Assembly (NCBI GenBank): GCA_964417725.1
Contig: CAYQIV010000015.1
Location: 10,096-74,095 of the forward strand
Direction of reading: 5' to 3'
Origin: SHZI01 sp964417725
GTDB taxonomy: Bacteria > Pseudomonadota > Gammaproteobacteria > Steroidobacterales > GCA-2729495
Length of the DNA stretch: 64,000 nucleotides
The notes below the pieces were generated by a model. The model was not told the origin of the DNA. It searched no databases and saw only the letters and a program-made list of their open reading frames with translations. Each line of letters starts with the position of its first letter. Within the stretch, counting starts at the first letter, position 1. A program made the translations under genes and the position numbers. Shown here piece by piece: positions 45,746 to 55,945 of this stretch.

Positions 45746-46612
45746 TCAGAAGGCGGCCGCCCAGTAGGCCGCGGTGATCTGCCGACCCCACAGCAGGGCG
45801 ATGAAGCCGGCGATGGCGAGGTAGGGGCCGAAGGGCAACGGCTTTTCCCGCGCCCGCCCGCCGAAGGCGATCAGCGCCACGCCGATCAGTGCGCCGCTGA
45901 GTGCCGCGACGAGGATGACGAGCGGCAGCGCCTGCCAGCCGAGCCAGGCGCCGAGTGCTGCGAAGAGCTTGAAGTCGCCGTAGCCCATGCCTTCCTTGCC
46001 GGTCACGAGGCGGAAGCCATGGTAGACAAACCACAAACTGAGATAGCCGGCCATCGCACCGATGACCCCGGCTTCGAGCCCGGGAAAGACGCTGCCGGGT
46101 GCGCCGCCGGCCACCAGCTGGAAGAGCAGCCCGGCCCACAGCAGCGGCAGGGTGATCGAATCGGGCAGCAGGTGGTGGTCGATGTCGATGACCGACAGCG
46201 CGATCAACGCCCAGGTCAGGCCCAGCGCCCCGGCCAGTGCCGGTCCCGCGCCGAACTGCGCCGCGACGGCCAGCGAGGCCAGTGCCGTCAACGCCTCGAT
46301 GAGCGGATAGCGGCGCGGGATCGGCGCTTGGCAGGCCGCGCAGCGACCGCGCAGCAGCAGGTAGCTCGCCAGCGGGATGTTGTGCCAGGCCGGAATCGGC
46401 GTCCGGCACTGCGGGCAGGCCGAGCGCGGTGTCAGCAGGTTGAAAGGCGGCTCATCGTTGTGGGCCGCCGGCGCGTCGCCGTTGAGCACCTCACTGGCCT
46501 GGCGGCGCCACTCGCGTTCGAGCATCAGCGGCAGCCGGTAGATCACCACATTGAGGAAGCTGCCGACGAGCAGGCCGAGCACGCCCGCCATGGCCATGAG
46601 CGGGACCGACAT
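45746..46612 (-). CDS. pilD: Type IV prepilin peptidase / N-methyltransferase PilD
   Basis: The 288-residue membrane protease has an N-terminal domain with two CxxC pairs (CPQC and CAAC) and about seven helices. The catalytic aspartates lie in SVIDIDHHLLPD and GMGYGDFKLFAALG. PilD cleaves the leader of PilA and N-methylates the new Phe1; it would also serve type II secretion pseudopilins if present. It is downstream of pilC. Confidence 0.97.
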   Translation of the reverse strand: MSVPLMAMAGVLGLLVGSFLNVVIYRLPLMLEREWRRQASEVLNGDAPAAHNDEPPFNLLTPRSACPQCRTPIPAWHNIPLASYLLLRGRCAACQAPIPRRYPLIEALTALASLAVAAQFGAGPALAGALGLTWALIALSVIDIDHHLLPDSITLPLLWAGLLFQLVAGGAPGSVFPGLEAGVIGAMAGYLSLWFVYHGFRLVTGKEGMGYGDFKLFAALGAWLGWQALPLVILVAALSGALIGVALIAFGGRAREKPLPFGPYLAIAGFIALLWGRQITAAYWAAAF

Positions 46613-46635
46613 GGACGACAGGGCAGCCGCGTCGA

Positions 46636-47853
46636 TCAGATGACCGCGCCCATCTTGAAGATCGGCAGGTACATGGCGACGACCATGCCGCCGACCAGGA
46701 TGCCGAGGATGGCCATGATCAGCGGCTCGAGCAGGCTGCTCATGCTGTCGACGGCGTTGTCGACGTCGGCCTCGTAGAAGTCGGCGACCTTGCTCGACAT
46801 CTCGTCGAGCGAGCCGGATTCCTCGCCGACGGCGATCATCTGCACGACCATGTTGGGGAACAGCTCGGTGTTCTCCATGGCGCGCTGCAGCCGCTGGCCG
46901 GTGGCGACCTCATCGCGCATGCGCAGCACGGCCTTTTCGTAGAGCACGTTGCCGGTGGCGCCCGACACGGACTGCAGGGCCTCGACCAGCGGCACGCCGG
47001 CATTGAACATCGTCGCCAGCGTGCGGGCGAAGCGTGCCACCGCCGCCTTCTCGAGGATCGGCCCGACGATGGGCAGCTTGAGGAACAGCCAGTCCTCGAT
47101 CTCGCGCAGGCGCCGCGAGCGCTTCTTGAGGTAGATGTAGCCGCCGACGATGCCGCCGATGACGAAGAGGAGGATCCAGCCCTGCGAACGCAGGAACTCC
47201 GAGATGTCGAGGACCATGCGCGTGAAGGCTGGCAGGTCGGCGCCGAAACCCTTGAACAGCGACTCGAACTGCGGGATGACGAAGATCATGAGGATTGCCG
47301 TGACGACGATCGCGACGACGATGACCGCCGCCGGATAAAACAGCGCCTTCTTGATCTTCTTCTTGATGGCCTCGGTCTTTTCCTTGTAGGTCGCCACCTT
47401 GTCGAGCAGCGTGTCGAGGGAGCCGGCCTGTTCGCCGGCGGCGACGAGGTTGACGTAGAGGTCGTCGAAGTGCAGCGGGTGCTTGGCCAGCGCCTCGGCC
47501 AGCGCCGTGCCGGCCTCGAGGTCGGCCTTGATGGCGAGGATCAGCTTCTGCATCGCCGGGTTGTCGTGGCCGTTGCCGATGATCTGGAAGGCCTGGACCA
47601 GCGGAATGCCCGACGACAGCATGGTGGCCAGCTGGCGGCTGAAGATGGCGATGTCGCCCGGCGTGACCTTGCCGCCGGCCTGGAGCAGGCTCGACTGCTT
47701 GCGGATCTTGACCGGGACCACGCCCTGGCGGCGCAGCTCGGCGCGCACCGCGGCCTCGGTGGCGGCGAGCGTCTTGCCGCGGATGGTGTTGCCGCGGCTG
47801 TCGGTGCCTTCCCACTTGAACGGGATCTGCTTGATGGCGATGCTGGTTGCCAT
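46636..47853 (-). CDS. pilC: Type IV pilus inner-membrane platform protein PilC
   Basis: The 405-residue protein has two T2SSF repeats (about 68-190 and 270-392), each with motifs such as RQLATMLSSGIPLVQAFQII and ARTLATMFNAGVPLVEALQSV, and three membrane helices. PilC links the PilB motor to pilus assembly. The ATG at 47853 follows AGGAGGAG by about nine bases, which decides the start over the longer open frame. Confidence 0.96.
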   Translation of the reverse strand: MATSIAIKQIPFKWEGTDSRGNTIRGKTLAATEAAVRAELRRQGVVPVKIRKQSSLLQAGGKVTPGDIAIFSRQLATMLSSGIPLVQAFQIIGNGHDNPAMQKLILAIKADLEAGTALAEALAKHPLHFDDLYVNLVAAGEQAGSLDTLLDKVATYKEKTEAIKKKIKKALFYPAAVIVVAIVVTAILMIFVIPQFESLFKGFGADLPAFTRMVLDISEFLRSQGWILLFVIGGIVGGYIYLKKRSRRLREIEDWLFLKLPIVGPILEKAAVARFARTLATMFNAGVPLVEALQSVSGATGNVLYEKAVLRMRDEVATGQRLQRAMENTELFPNMVVQMIAVGEESGSLDEMSSKVADFYEADVDNAVDSMSSLLEPLIMAILGILVGGMVVAMYLPIFKMGAVI

Positions 47854-47921
47854 GCCCTGGCTCCTCCTGAACCCCGGTTCGGCCCATCGGCGGTGCCCCG
47901 CACCGCCGGCCGCCCGTGCGA

Positions 47922-49643
47922 CTACTCGATGGTAACCCTGTTGATCTCTTCGAGGCTGGTAAGGCCGTCCTTGACTTTCTGCAGCGCCGAGCGCCGCAGG
48001 GTCCAGACACCGTCCTTGATCGACTGCTCCTCGATCTCGACGGCGCTGCCACCCTCGAGGATGATCCGTCCGATGGTCTCGCCGACCGGCAGCACCTGGT
48101 AGATGCCGACGCGGCCCTTGTAGCCGTCGTTGCACTGGCGGCAGCCGACCGGCCCGTAGATGCGCGGCCCCGCCTGGATGTCCTCGGCAGTGAAGCCTTC
48201 TTTGAGCAGCGCCTCCTCGGGGATGTCGCGCAATTCCTTGCAGTGTTCGCACAGGCGCCGCGCCAGGCGCTGGGCGATGATGAGGTGCACCGAGGTGGCG
48301 ATGGCATAGGGCTTGACGCCCATGTCGATCAGCCGGGTCAAGGTGCGCGGCGCATCGTTGGTGTGGAGCGTGGAAAGCACGAGGTGGCCGGTCTGCGCCG
48401 CCTTGATGGCGATCTCGGCGGTTTCGAGGTCGCGCACCTCACCGACCATGATCACGTCGGGGTCCTGGCGCAGGAAGGCCTTGAGCGCCGAGGCGAAGGT
48501 CAGGCCGACCTTGGGGTTGACGTTGACCTGGTTGATGCCCGGCACGTTGATCTCGACCGGGTCTTCGGCCGTCGAGATGTTGCGGTCCTCGGTGTTGAGG
48601 ATGTTGATGCCGGTATAGAGCGACACGGTCTTGCCGCTGCCGGTCGGTCCGGTGACGAGGATCATGCCGTAGGGCTTGGCGAGCGCATCGAGGTAGAGCT
48701 TTCTCTGGAAAGGCTCGTAGCCGAGCGCATCGATGCCGAGCTTGGCGGCGGTCGGGTCGAGGATGCGCAGCACGACCTTCTCGCCGTAGAGCGTCGGGCA
48801 GGTGTTGACGCGGAAATCGATGGCGCGGCTCTTCGACAGGCGCAGCTTGATGCGCCCGTCCTGCGGCACGCGCCGTTCGGCGATGTCGAGCCGCGACATC
48901 ACCTTGAGGCGTGCCGTGACCTTGTTGGCCAGCGCCAGCGGCGGCGCGGCGACCTGCTTGAGCACGCCATCGAGGCGCGTGCGCACACGGTAGTTCTTCT
49001 CGTAGGGCTCGAAGTGGATGTCGGAGGCGCCACGCTTGATGGCGTCGAGCATCACCTTGTTGACGAAGCGCACCACCGGCGCGTCCTCGACGTCGTCGCG
49101 GGCGATGTCTTCGGCGGCCTCGTCCTCGCCGCCGGTGACCTCGAGGCTCTCGAGGTCGAAGTCGTCCTCTTCCATGCCGGACATCGAGGTGTCGACCTGC
49201 TCGAGGGCGCGGGCGACGAGGGCCTCGAGCTTGTCCTGGTCGACGACGATCGGGTCGACGCGGAAGCCGGTCTGGAACTTGATCTCGTCGACGGCCGGCT
49301 GGTCGGTGGGGTCGGCGACGCCGAGGAACAGGCGTTTGCCCCGCAACATCAGCGGCAGCACGCGGTGTTTGGCGAGCAGGCGCTGGTCGATGACGCGGAC
49401 GGTGTCGAGGTCGATCTCGAGGGCGTCGAGGTCGAGGAGCGGCACGCCGAATTCGGTGGACGCCGCGATGGCGATCTTGCGTGCCTCGACCAGACCCTGC
49501 TCGACGAGGTGGCTGACCAGCCCGCCGCGCTGGCCTTCGGCGGCCTTCAGCGCCTGGAGCACCACGTCTTCCTGCACCAGCCCGTCCTGCACCAGGCGGC
49601 GCGACAGGCCGGACAGCGGGGACGATGCGGGGTTTACGGCCAT
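47922..49643 (-). CDS. pilB: Type IV pilus assembly ATPase PilB
   Basis: The 573-residue motor has an N-terminal MshEN domain, Walker A VTGPTGSGKTVSL, an Asp box, Walker B (DPDVIMVGEVRDLETAEIAIKAAQTGH) and the four-Cys zinc site (CEHC and CRQC). It powers pilus extension. It lies 68 nt upstream of pilC and downstream of pilA beyond the intrinsic terminator at 49844-49872. Confidence 0.97.
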   Translation of the reverse strand: MAVNPASSPLSGLSRRLVQDGLVQEDVVLQALKAAEGQRGGLVSHLVEQGLVEARKIAIAASTEFGVPLLDLDALEIDLDTVRVIDQRLLAKHRVLPLMLRGKRLFLGVADPTDQPAVDEIKFQTGFRVDPIVVDQDKLEALVARALEQVDTSMSGMEEDDFDLESLEVTGGEDEAAEDIARDDVEDAPVVRFVNKVMLDAIKRGASDIHFEPYEKNYRVRTRLDGVLKQVAAPPLALANKVTARLKVMSRLDIAERRVPQDGRIKLRLSKSRAIDFRVNTCPTLYGEKVVLRILDPTAAKLGIDALGYEPFQRKLYLDALAKPYGMILVTGPTGSGKTVSLYTGINILNTEDRNISTAEDPVEINVPGINQVNVNPKVGLTFASALKAFLRQDPDVIMVGEVRDLETAEIAIKAAQTGHLVLSTLHTNDAPRTLTRLIDMGVKPYAIATSVHLIIAQRLARRLCEHCKELRDIPEEALLKEGFTAEDIQAGPRIYGPVGCRQCNDGYKGRVGIYQVLPVGETIGRIILEGGSAVEIEEQSIKDGVWTLRRSALQKVKDGLTSLEEINRVTIE

Positions 49644-49843
49644 GGGCGCGGTGCTGGCGGGAAGTCCCGGTGGCTCAGGCAGATAGGAGACATAGTGTTA
49701 CTGATGTTCAGTGACGGGCGCAACCGACGCAGGTCACAACTCCGGGGGGTTCTTGCCCGGCCTTGCGGACCGCTCCGGGAGGTTATCGGCCGCGGTCCGC
49801 CGGGGCTTGAGGGCCCGGGCCCTGCCAGATGCCGGGATGCACC

Positions 49844-49872
49844 AAAAACGCGGGGGCCCGAAGGCCCCCGCG
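49844..49872 (-). terminator. Intrinsic terminator of pilA
   Basis: A near-perfect 10-bp GC stem with a four-base loop (49849-49872) is followed on the minus strand by five T (49848-49844). It lies about 40 nt after the pilA stop. It would make pilA mostly monocistronic and let pilin mRNA exceed pilBCD message. The rest of the 268-nt gap to pilB shows nothing else. Confidence 0.8.
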
Positions 49873-49911
49873 CGGTATCCGCCGGCCCGGCAGGGCCGGC
49901 CCGCAGCCTCA

Positions 49912-50397
49912 TCAGCCGCGGCAGTTGGACGGCAGGTACTTTTCCTTGCCGGCGGCGAAGGTCGCCGCGGCGCCGGAGGCGCCGGATCCGGCTTCGGCAC
50001 CGTTGGTCGGGACGTTGTCGGCGCACTGCCAGATCACGTCGAGGTTGTCGCTGACCAGCGGCTTGAGGGTGACCGTCTCGGCGCCGATTTCGGGATTGGC
50101 ATCGTTGCCGTAGGTGATGGTGAGCGTGCCGTCGTCGACCGTGATGGAGGCCACGTACTTGCCGCTCGGTGCATTGGCGATGCCGAGGTCGTCGAGGTCC
50201 GTCGGCCACACGCCGCGGTCGGCGAAGAACTCCGACACCGACGCCTTGACCGAGCTGGCCAGCGTCATGCCTTCAGAGACCTGCGAGCGGATGGTGTAGT
50301 CCTGATAGGCCGGGATGGCGATGGCCGCCAGGATGCCGATGATCGCGACGACGATCATCAGTTCGATGAGGGTAAAACCCTGCTGGATCTTCTTCAT
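49912..50397 (-). CDS. pilA: Type IVa major pilin PilA
   Basis: The 161-residue prepilin has a six-residue positively charged leader MKKIQQG cut before FTLIELMIVVAIIGILAAIA, with Glu5 of the mature protein present. The globular domain ends with a Cys pair (WQCADN and SNCRG) that forms the D-region disulfide loop. PilA polymerises into the pilus. A GGAG Shine-Dalgarno, a sigma-54-like promoter and a strong terminator flank it. pilR and pilS lie just upstream. Confidence 0.97.
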   Translation of the reverse strand: MKKIQQGFTLIELMIVVAIIGILAAIAIPAYQDYTIRSQVSEGMTLASSVKASVSEFFADRGVWPTDLDDLGIANAPSGKYVASITVDDGTLTITYGNDANPEIGAETVTLKPLVSDNLDVIWQCADNVPTNGAEAGSGASGAAATFAAGKEKYLPSNCRG

Positions 50398-50456
50398 GCT
50401 TCACTCCTTGTGAAAACGGTTCAGCGACGTGCGGCAGGTGCCGGCGGGAACGATGA

Positions 50457-50472
50457 TGCAGCTTCCATGCCA
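50457..50472 (-). promoter_or_regulatory. Sigma-54 (-24/-12) promoter of pilA
   Basis: On the minus strand TGGCATGGAAGCTGCA matches the sigma-54 consensus TGGCACG-N4-TTGC, with GG and GC in exact spacing. Transcription should start near 50446, about 50 nt before the pilA ATG. The 150 nt upstream to pilR should contain PilR sites. rpoN is encoded at 3949-5394. Confidence 0.75.
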
Positions 50473-50625
50473 GGTCTCGATATGCTCGTGCATCTATTTG
50501 ATTTGAAAATGCTTTATTCGAACGCTTGGCGGCGGCGGTAACAGTGGCGGACATAAGTCGCCGTCGGCCCGTTTTCGATCTGACGCAAAACGTCACAAGG
50601 TGACGCGGTGCGTCAGCTTCCGCCC

Positions 50626-51984
50626 TCAGTCGAGCCCCAGCTTCTGCATGCGGTAGCGCAGCGCGCGCAGCGTCATGCCGAGCTGGCGGGCGGTGGCGGT
50701 CTTGTTGTAGCGGTTGTCGGCCAGCGCGCGGCGGATCTCCTCGCGCTCAAGCTGCTCCAGCCGGTCGCCGAGCGGTGCGCTGCCTGCCGCCGGAGCGGCC
50801 GCCGCCGGCGGCGCGCCGCCCGGCGGGTGCGGCATGCCCGCTGCGCCCTGCACGGCGCCCTGCAGCAGGATGTCCTCCGCCGTGACCTCGTCGCCGCAGA
50901 GCGCCACGGCGCGTTCGAGGACGTTCTCGAGTTCGCGGACGTTGCCGGGGAAGGGCCAGGCGCGGAGCTTGTCGCGGGCCTCGGCGGTCAGTTCACGCGG
51001 AGCAAGCCCCAGCTCGCCGGTGAGGCGGGCGAGGAGGGCATCGACGAGCAGGTCGAGGTCGCCGCCGCGCTCGCGCAGGGGCGGCACGCGCAGTTCGATG
51101 ACATTGATGCGGTAATACAGGTCTTCGCGGAACTGGCCGGCGGCGACCAGCGCGCGCAGGTCCTTGTGCGTCGCCGAGAGGATGCGCACGTCGACTGCCA
51201 CCTCGGCGCTCTGGCCGACCGGCCGGACGCCTTTCTCCTGGATCACGCGCAGCAGCTTGACCTGCATCGGCAGCGGCAGGTCGGCGATCTCGTCCATGAA
51301 CAGCGTGCCGCCCTCGGCCGAGCGGAACAGGCCGTCCTTGTCGGTCACCGCACCGGTAAAGGCGCCCTTGCGGTGGCCGAAGAACTCGCTTTCCATCAGC
51401 TCGGAGGGGATGGCCCCGCAGTTGACCGGCACGAACGGCGCCTCGCTGCGCGCGCCCTGCTCGTGGATCATGCGCGCGACCAGTTCCTTGCCGGTGCCCG
51501 ACTCGCCGGTGATGTGCACCGGCGCCTGGCTGCGCGCGACGCGGGCGATCATCTGCCGCAGGCGCATGATCGCCGGCGATTCGCCGAGCAGGCGGGCCTT
51601 GCCGCTGACCTCGCTGACCGGCACCTTGAGCGCGCTGCCGACCAGCTTGCGCAGCACGCGGATGTCGACCGGCTTGGAAATGAAATCGAAGGCCCCGGAC
51701 TTCAGGGCGCGCACAGCCGTCTCGACGTTGCCGTGGGCCGTGATCACCGCCACCGGCGTGCGCAGGCCGGCGGCCTGCATCCACTCGACCAGCTCGAGGC
51801 CGTCGCCGTCGGGCAGGCGCATGTCGGTGAGGCACAATGCGAAGCGCTGGCGGCCGAGCTGCGCACGTGCCGCGGCGAGGTCGTGGCAGGTCACGGTGCG
51901 CACGTCCATTCTTTCCAGCGTCATCGCCAGCAGTTCGCACAGATCGGGTTCGTCGTCGACGACCAGTGCCACAGGTGCAGCCAT
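50626..51984 (-). CDS. pilR: Sigma-54-dependent response regulator PilR
   Basis: The 452-residue NtrC-type regulator has a receiver domain (residues 1-120) with the phospho-acceptor Asp in LTDMRLPDGDG. An AAA+ domain follows with GESGTGKE and the sigma-54 contact loop GAFTGA. A C-terminal Fis-like HTH (NKTATARQLGMTLRALRYRM) completes it. An Ala/Pro-rich linker of about 30 residues precedes the HTH. It should activate pilA at the -24/-12 site. The stop of pilS abuts its start by 2 nt. Confidence 0.95.
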   Translation of the reverse strand: MAAPVALVVDDEPDLCELLAMTLERMDVRTVTCHDLAAARAQLGRQRFALCLTDMRLPDGDGLELVEWMQAAGLRTPVAVITAHGNVETAVRALKSGAFDFISKPVDIRVLRKLVGSALKVPVSEVSGKARLLGESPAIMRLRQMIARVARSQAPVHITGESGTGKELVARMIHEQGARSEAPFVPVNCGAIPSELMESEFFGHRKGAFTGAVTDKDGLFRSAEGGTLFMDEIADLPLPMQVKLLRVIQEKGVRPVGQSAEVAVDVRILSATHKDLRALVAAGQFREDLYYRINVIELRVPPLRERGGDLDLLVDALLARLTGELGLAPRELTAEARDKLRAWPFPGNVRELENVLERAVALCGDEVTAEDILLQGAVQGAAGMPHPPGGAPPAAAAPAAGSAPLGDRLEQLEREEIRRALADNRYNKTATARQLGMTLRALRYRMQKLGLD

Positions 51985-51986
51985 GC

Positions 51987-53639
51987 TCAGGGTCCCCAGC
52001 GTGCCGGATCGGCGAAGATGATACGGAAAATGCTGCCGCCGCCGGGGCGGGCTTCGTGGGACAGGGCCGCGCGGTTGCACTCGCAGAGCTCGCGCGAGAT
52101 GAACAGGCCGAGTCCGGTGCCACCGCCGCGACCGGTGGCGAAAGGTTCGAAGATGCGCTCGACCATCTCGGCATCGATGCCGGGCCCGCGGTCGGCGACG
52201 GCGAGGTACGGCCGGCGATTTCCGGCCATGCGACCCCACGACAACTCGATGCTGATGCCGCTGGCCGCCTCGCTGGCGTACTTGACGGCGTTCTCGCACA
52301 GGTTCCATACCACCTGGCGCAGGTGGCCGGGGTCCATGCGCACCTCGATGTCCTCGGCCGATACCACCCGGACCTGGTCCTCGAAAAGTTCCAGGGTGGC
52401 GGTGAATTCGGCGGCGAATTCCCCGGTCCAGCCCTGCAGGTAGATCAATTCCGGCCGGCTGGCCTCGCGGCGCGACAGCTGCATGACGTTGTCGACGATC
52501 TCGCTGACGCGTCGCGAGTTGGTGGTGATGATGTCGATCAGGCGCCGCTCGGCGCTGCCCGTCAGTGGCGATTCCTCGAGCAGCTGGCCGGCGTGACTGA
52601 GCGCGCCGACCGGGTTCCTGATCTCGTGGGCGATGCTCGCCGACAGGCGACCGAGCGCGGCGAGCTTGGCCTGCTGGAGGCGCTCGGCGAGCTGGCCGGC
52701 GTCCTCGAGGAACAGCAGCACGGGGCCCTGTTCGTCGGCACCGAGCGGCGCGATGTGCGCGTTGATGCGTGTCGTGCCGTCGGCCGAGCCGAAAGGCGGT
52801 GGTTGCAGCAGCGGATTGCCCTGGCGGCGCCAGTCGCGCAGCAGCCGGTCGAGGTGCGGCGCGACGCTGGCCAGCGACTGCCCGGCCTCGCGCCGCGCGA
52901 TGCCGAGGTGCTCGGCCGCTGACTGGTTGATCAACCGGATGCGGTGGCGCTCGTCGACGACGACGATGCTTTCGCGCAGGTTCTGGATCACGTAGTCGTT
53001 GAGCTGGGCGAGGTCGGCGAGGTCGATGCCGCGCTGGCGGGCCAGCGCTTCGCTTTCCTCGATCTGGCGGGCCAGCGGGTAGGCCGCCGAGGCGATGATG
53101 AAGATGATCAGGCCGAGCACGCCGGCGGGAACGAAGTCGCCGAGCGGTGCGCCCTGGGCGAGGAAGCCGAAGGACTGTTCACCGAGCACGGCGAGCGCCG
53201 CGACGGCGGCGCCGAGGAAGGCATGGCGGCCCGGCAGGTGCAGGCTCGCGGCGCCGACGAAGACCACCAGCAGGCCGCCGATGCCGCTGGTCACGCCGCC
53301 GCTGGCGTGCATCAGCACGGTGATGGCGAGGATGTCGACGACCAGGGCGGCGATGACCACTGCGCGCAGCAGGGTGCGCGGTTGCCAGAGCAGGCCGAGG
53401 AGGATGGCGGCGACGATGGCGTAGAGCAGTGCGCCGGGGATGAGCAGCTGCGGGTCGCGGGCACCGGGCAGCACCGTCTCGCGGTAGCCCAGGGCGATGG
53501 CGAGCATCAGCAAGGCGGCGAGCAGGCGGAAGATGCCGACCAGGCGCACGGTGCGCTGCTGGATGCGGCGGCCGGGCGAGGGCTCGCCGGGCGCCGCTGC
53601 CCGCGATGTGCCGGTGGCTGATGGCGAAAGGGTACCCAT
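51987..53639 (-). CDS. pilS: Sensor histidine kinase PilS
   Basis: The 550-residue kinase has about six N-terminal membrane helices (roughly residues 30-190) and a PAS domain (about 215-320). A HisKA motif SIAHEIRNPVGAL and an HATPase domain with NLCENAVKYA, DRGPGID and GGGTGLGL follow. In Pseudomonas PilS senses pilin levels in the membrane and controls PilR. The ATG at 53639 is used; a frame open to 53765 lacks homologous sequence. It diverges from sucC. Confidence 0.93.
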   Translation of the reverse strand: MGTLSPSATGTSRAAAPGEPSPGRRIQQRTVRLVGIFRLLAALLMLAIALGYRETVLPGARDPQLLIPGALLYAIVAAILLGLLWQPRTLLRAVVIAALVVDILAITVLMHASGGVTSGIGGLLVVFVGAASLHLPGRHAFLGAAVAALAVLGEQSFGFLAQGAPLGDFVPAGVLGLIIFIIASAAYPLARQIEESEALARQRGIDLADLAQLNDYVIQNLRESIVVVDERHRIRLINQSAAEHLGIARREAGQSLASVAPHLDRLLRDWRRQGNPLLQPPPFGSADGTTRINAHIAPLGADEQGPVLLFLEDAGQLAERLQQAKLAALGRLSASIAHEIRNPVGALSHAGQLLEESPLTGSAERRLIDIITTNSRRVSEIVDNVMQLSRREASRPELIYLQGWTGEFAAEFTATLELFEDQVRVVSAEDIEVRMDPGHLRQVVWNLCENAVKYASEAASGISIELSWGRMAGNRRPYLAVADRGPGIDAEMVERIFEPFATGRGGGTGLGLFISRELCECNRAALSHEARPGGGSIFRIIFADPARWGP

Positions 53640-53721
53640 GGACCCGGCATTATGTATGGCAAGGCGCCGGCGTTCGTGAACGCAGTCCCGGTTCGGCCGG
53701 CGGCCGCCGTCGGCCAGCGGT

Positions 53722-53749
53722 TTGATTCGCGGCATTTTTACCCCACAAT
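53722..53749 (+). promoter_or_regulatory. Putative sigma-70 promoter for sucCD
   Basis: TTGATT (53722-53727) and CACAAT (53744-53749) are spaced by 16 nt, each a 4/6 match. The leader to the sucC ATG would be about 64 nt. It lies in the 180-nt divergent region shared with pilS, where no convincing pilS promoter was found. Confidence 0.4.
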
Positions 53750-53819
53750 ACCGCCCGTCCGGCACCGCAACATGGTTTCAGGGGCTGAGTGTGCCGGCCC
53801 GCCCTTCGCAGAGCAGTTC

Positions 53820-54980
<1,161 letters not shown>

Positions 54981-55030
54981 CCCATCCAGCCAGGACCAGA
55001 GAGCGGTAGCCGCCGCGAGACATATCAGCC

Positions 55031-55900
55031 ATGAGTATCCTCATCGACAAGAACACCCGCGTCATCTGCCAGGGCCTGACCGGCCGGCAGGGGTCATTCC
55101 ATGCCCGCCAGTGCATCGACTACGGCACGCGGATCGTCGCCGGTGTCACGCCCGGCCGCGGCGGCGAAGAACACCTCGGGGTGCCGGTCTACCACACCAT
55201 GCCCGAGGCCGTGAAGGCCACTGGCGCCGACGTCAGCATGATTTTCGTCCCGGCGCCGGCCGCCGCCGATGCCATCCTCGCCGCGGCCGATGCCGGCGTG
55301 AAGCTGGTCGTCTGCATCACCGAGGGCATCCCGGTGCTCGACATGGTCAAGGTCAGGGCTGCGCTGCGCGACCACGACTGCCGCCTCGTCGGCCCCAACT
55401 GCCCGGGCGTGATCACGCCGGGCGAGTGCAAGATCGGCATCATGCCCGGCTTCATCCACCAGCCGGGACGCATCGGCATCGTGTCGCGTTCCGGCACGCT
55501 GACCTACGAAGCGGTGTTCCAGACCACCGGCAACGGCCTCGGCCAGACGACTTGCGTCGGTATCGGCGGCGACCCGGTGCGCGGCATGAACTTCATCGAT
55601 TGCCTGGCACTGTTCGAGCAGGACCCGGCCACCGAGGGCGTGATCATGGTCGGCGAGATCGGCGGCAGCGACGAAGAGGCCGCCGCGCGCTATATTCGTG
55701 ATCACGTCACCAAGCCGGTGGTGGCTTACATCGCCGGCGTGACAGCCCCGCCAGGCAAGCGCATGGGCCATGCCGGGGCGATCATCTCGGGCGGGGAGGG
55801 CACCGCCGAGGCCAAGTACGCCGCCCTCGAGGAGGCCGGGGTGCGCACCGTGCGTTCGCCGGCCGAGCTCGGCAGCGCGATGCACGCGCTGCTGTCCTGA
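55031..55900 (+). CDS. sucD: Succinate-CoA ligase alpha subunit SucD
   Basis: The 289-residue subunit starts SILIDKNTRVICQGLTGRQG, has the CoA-binding Rossmann part and VGPNCPGVITPGECKIGIM. The phospho-His lies in MGHAGAIISGGEGTA near the C terminus. It carries the phosphohistidine intermediate of succinyl-CoA synthetase. It pairs with sucC; sucAB and lpd are not in this window. Confidence 0.98.
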   Translation: MSILIDKNTRVICQGLTGRQGSFHARQCIDYGTRIVAGVTPGRGGEEHLGVPVYHTMPEAVKATGADVSMIFVPAPAAADAILAAADAGVKLVVCITEGIPVLDMVKVRAALRDHDCRLVGPNCPGVITPGECKIGIMPGFIHQPGRIGIVSRSGTLTYEAVFQTTGNGLGQTTCVGIGGDPVRGMNFIDCLALFEQDPATEGVIMVGEIGGSDEEAAARYIRDHVTKPVVAYIAGVTAPPGKRMGHAGAIISGGEGTAEAKYAALEEAGVRTVRSPAELGSAMHALLS

Positions 55901-55945
55901 CACGCCCGGCGGGCGGGGGGCACGCCGGCAGGAAACGCGTCCGCC

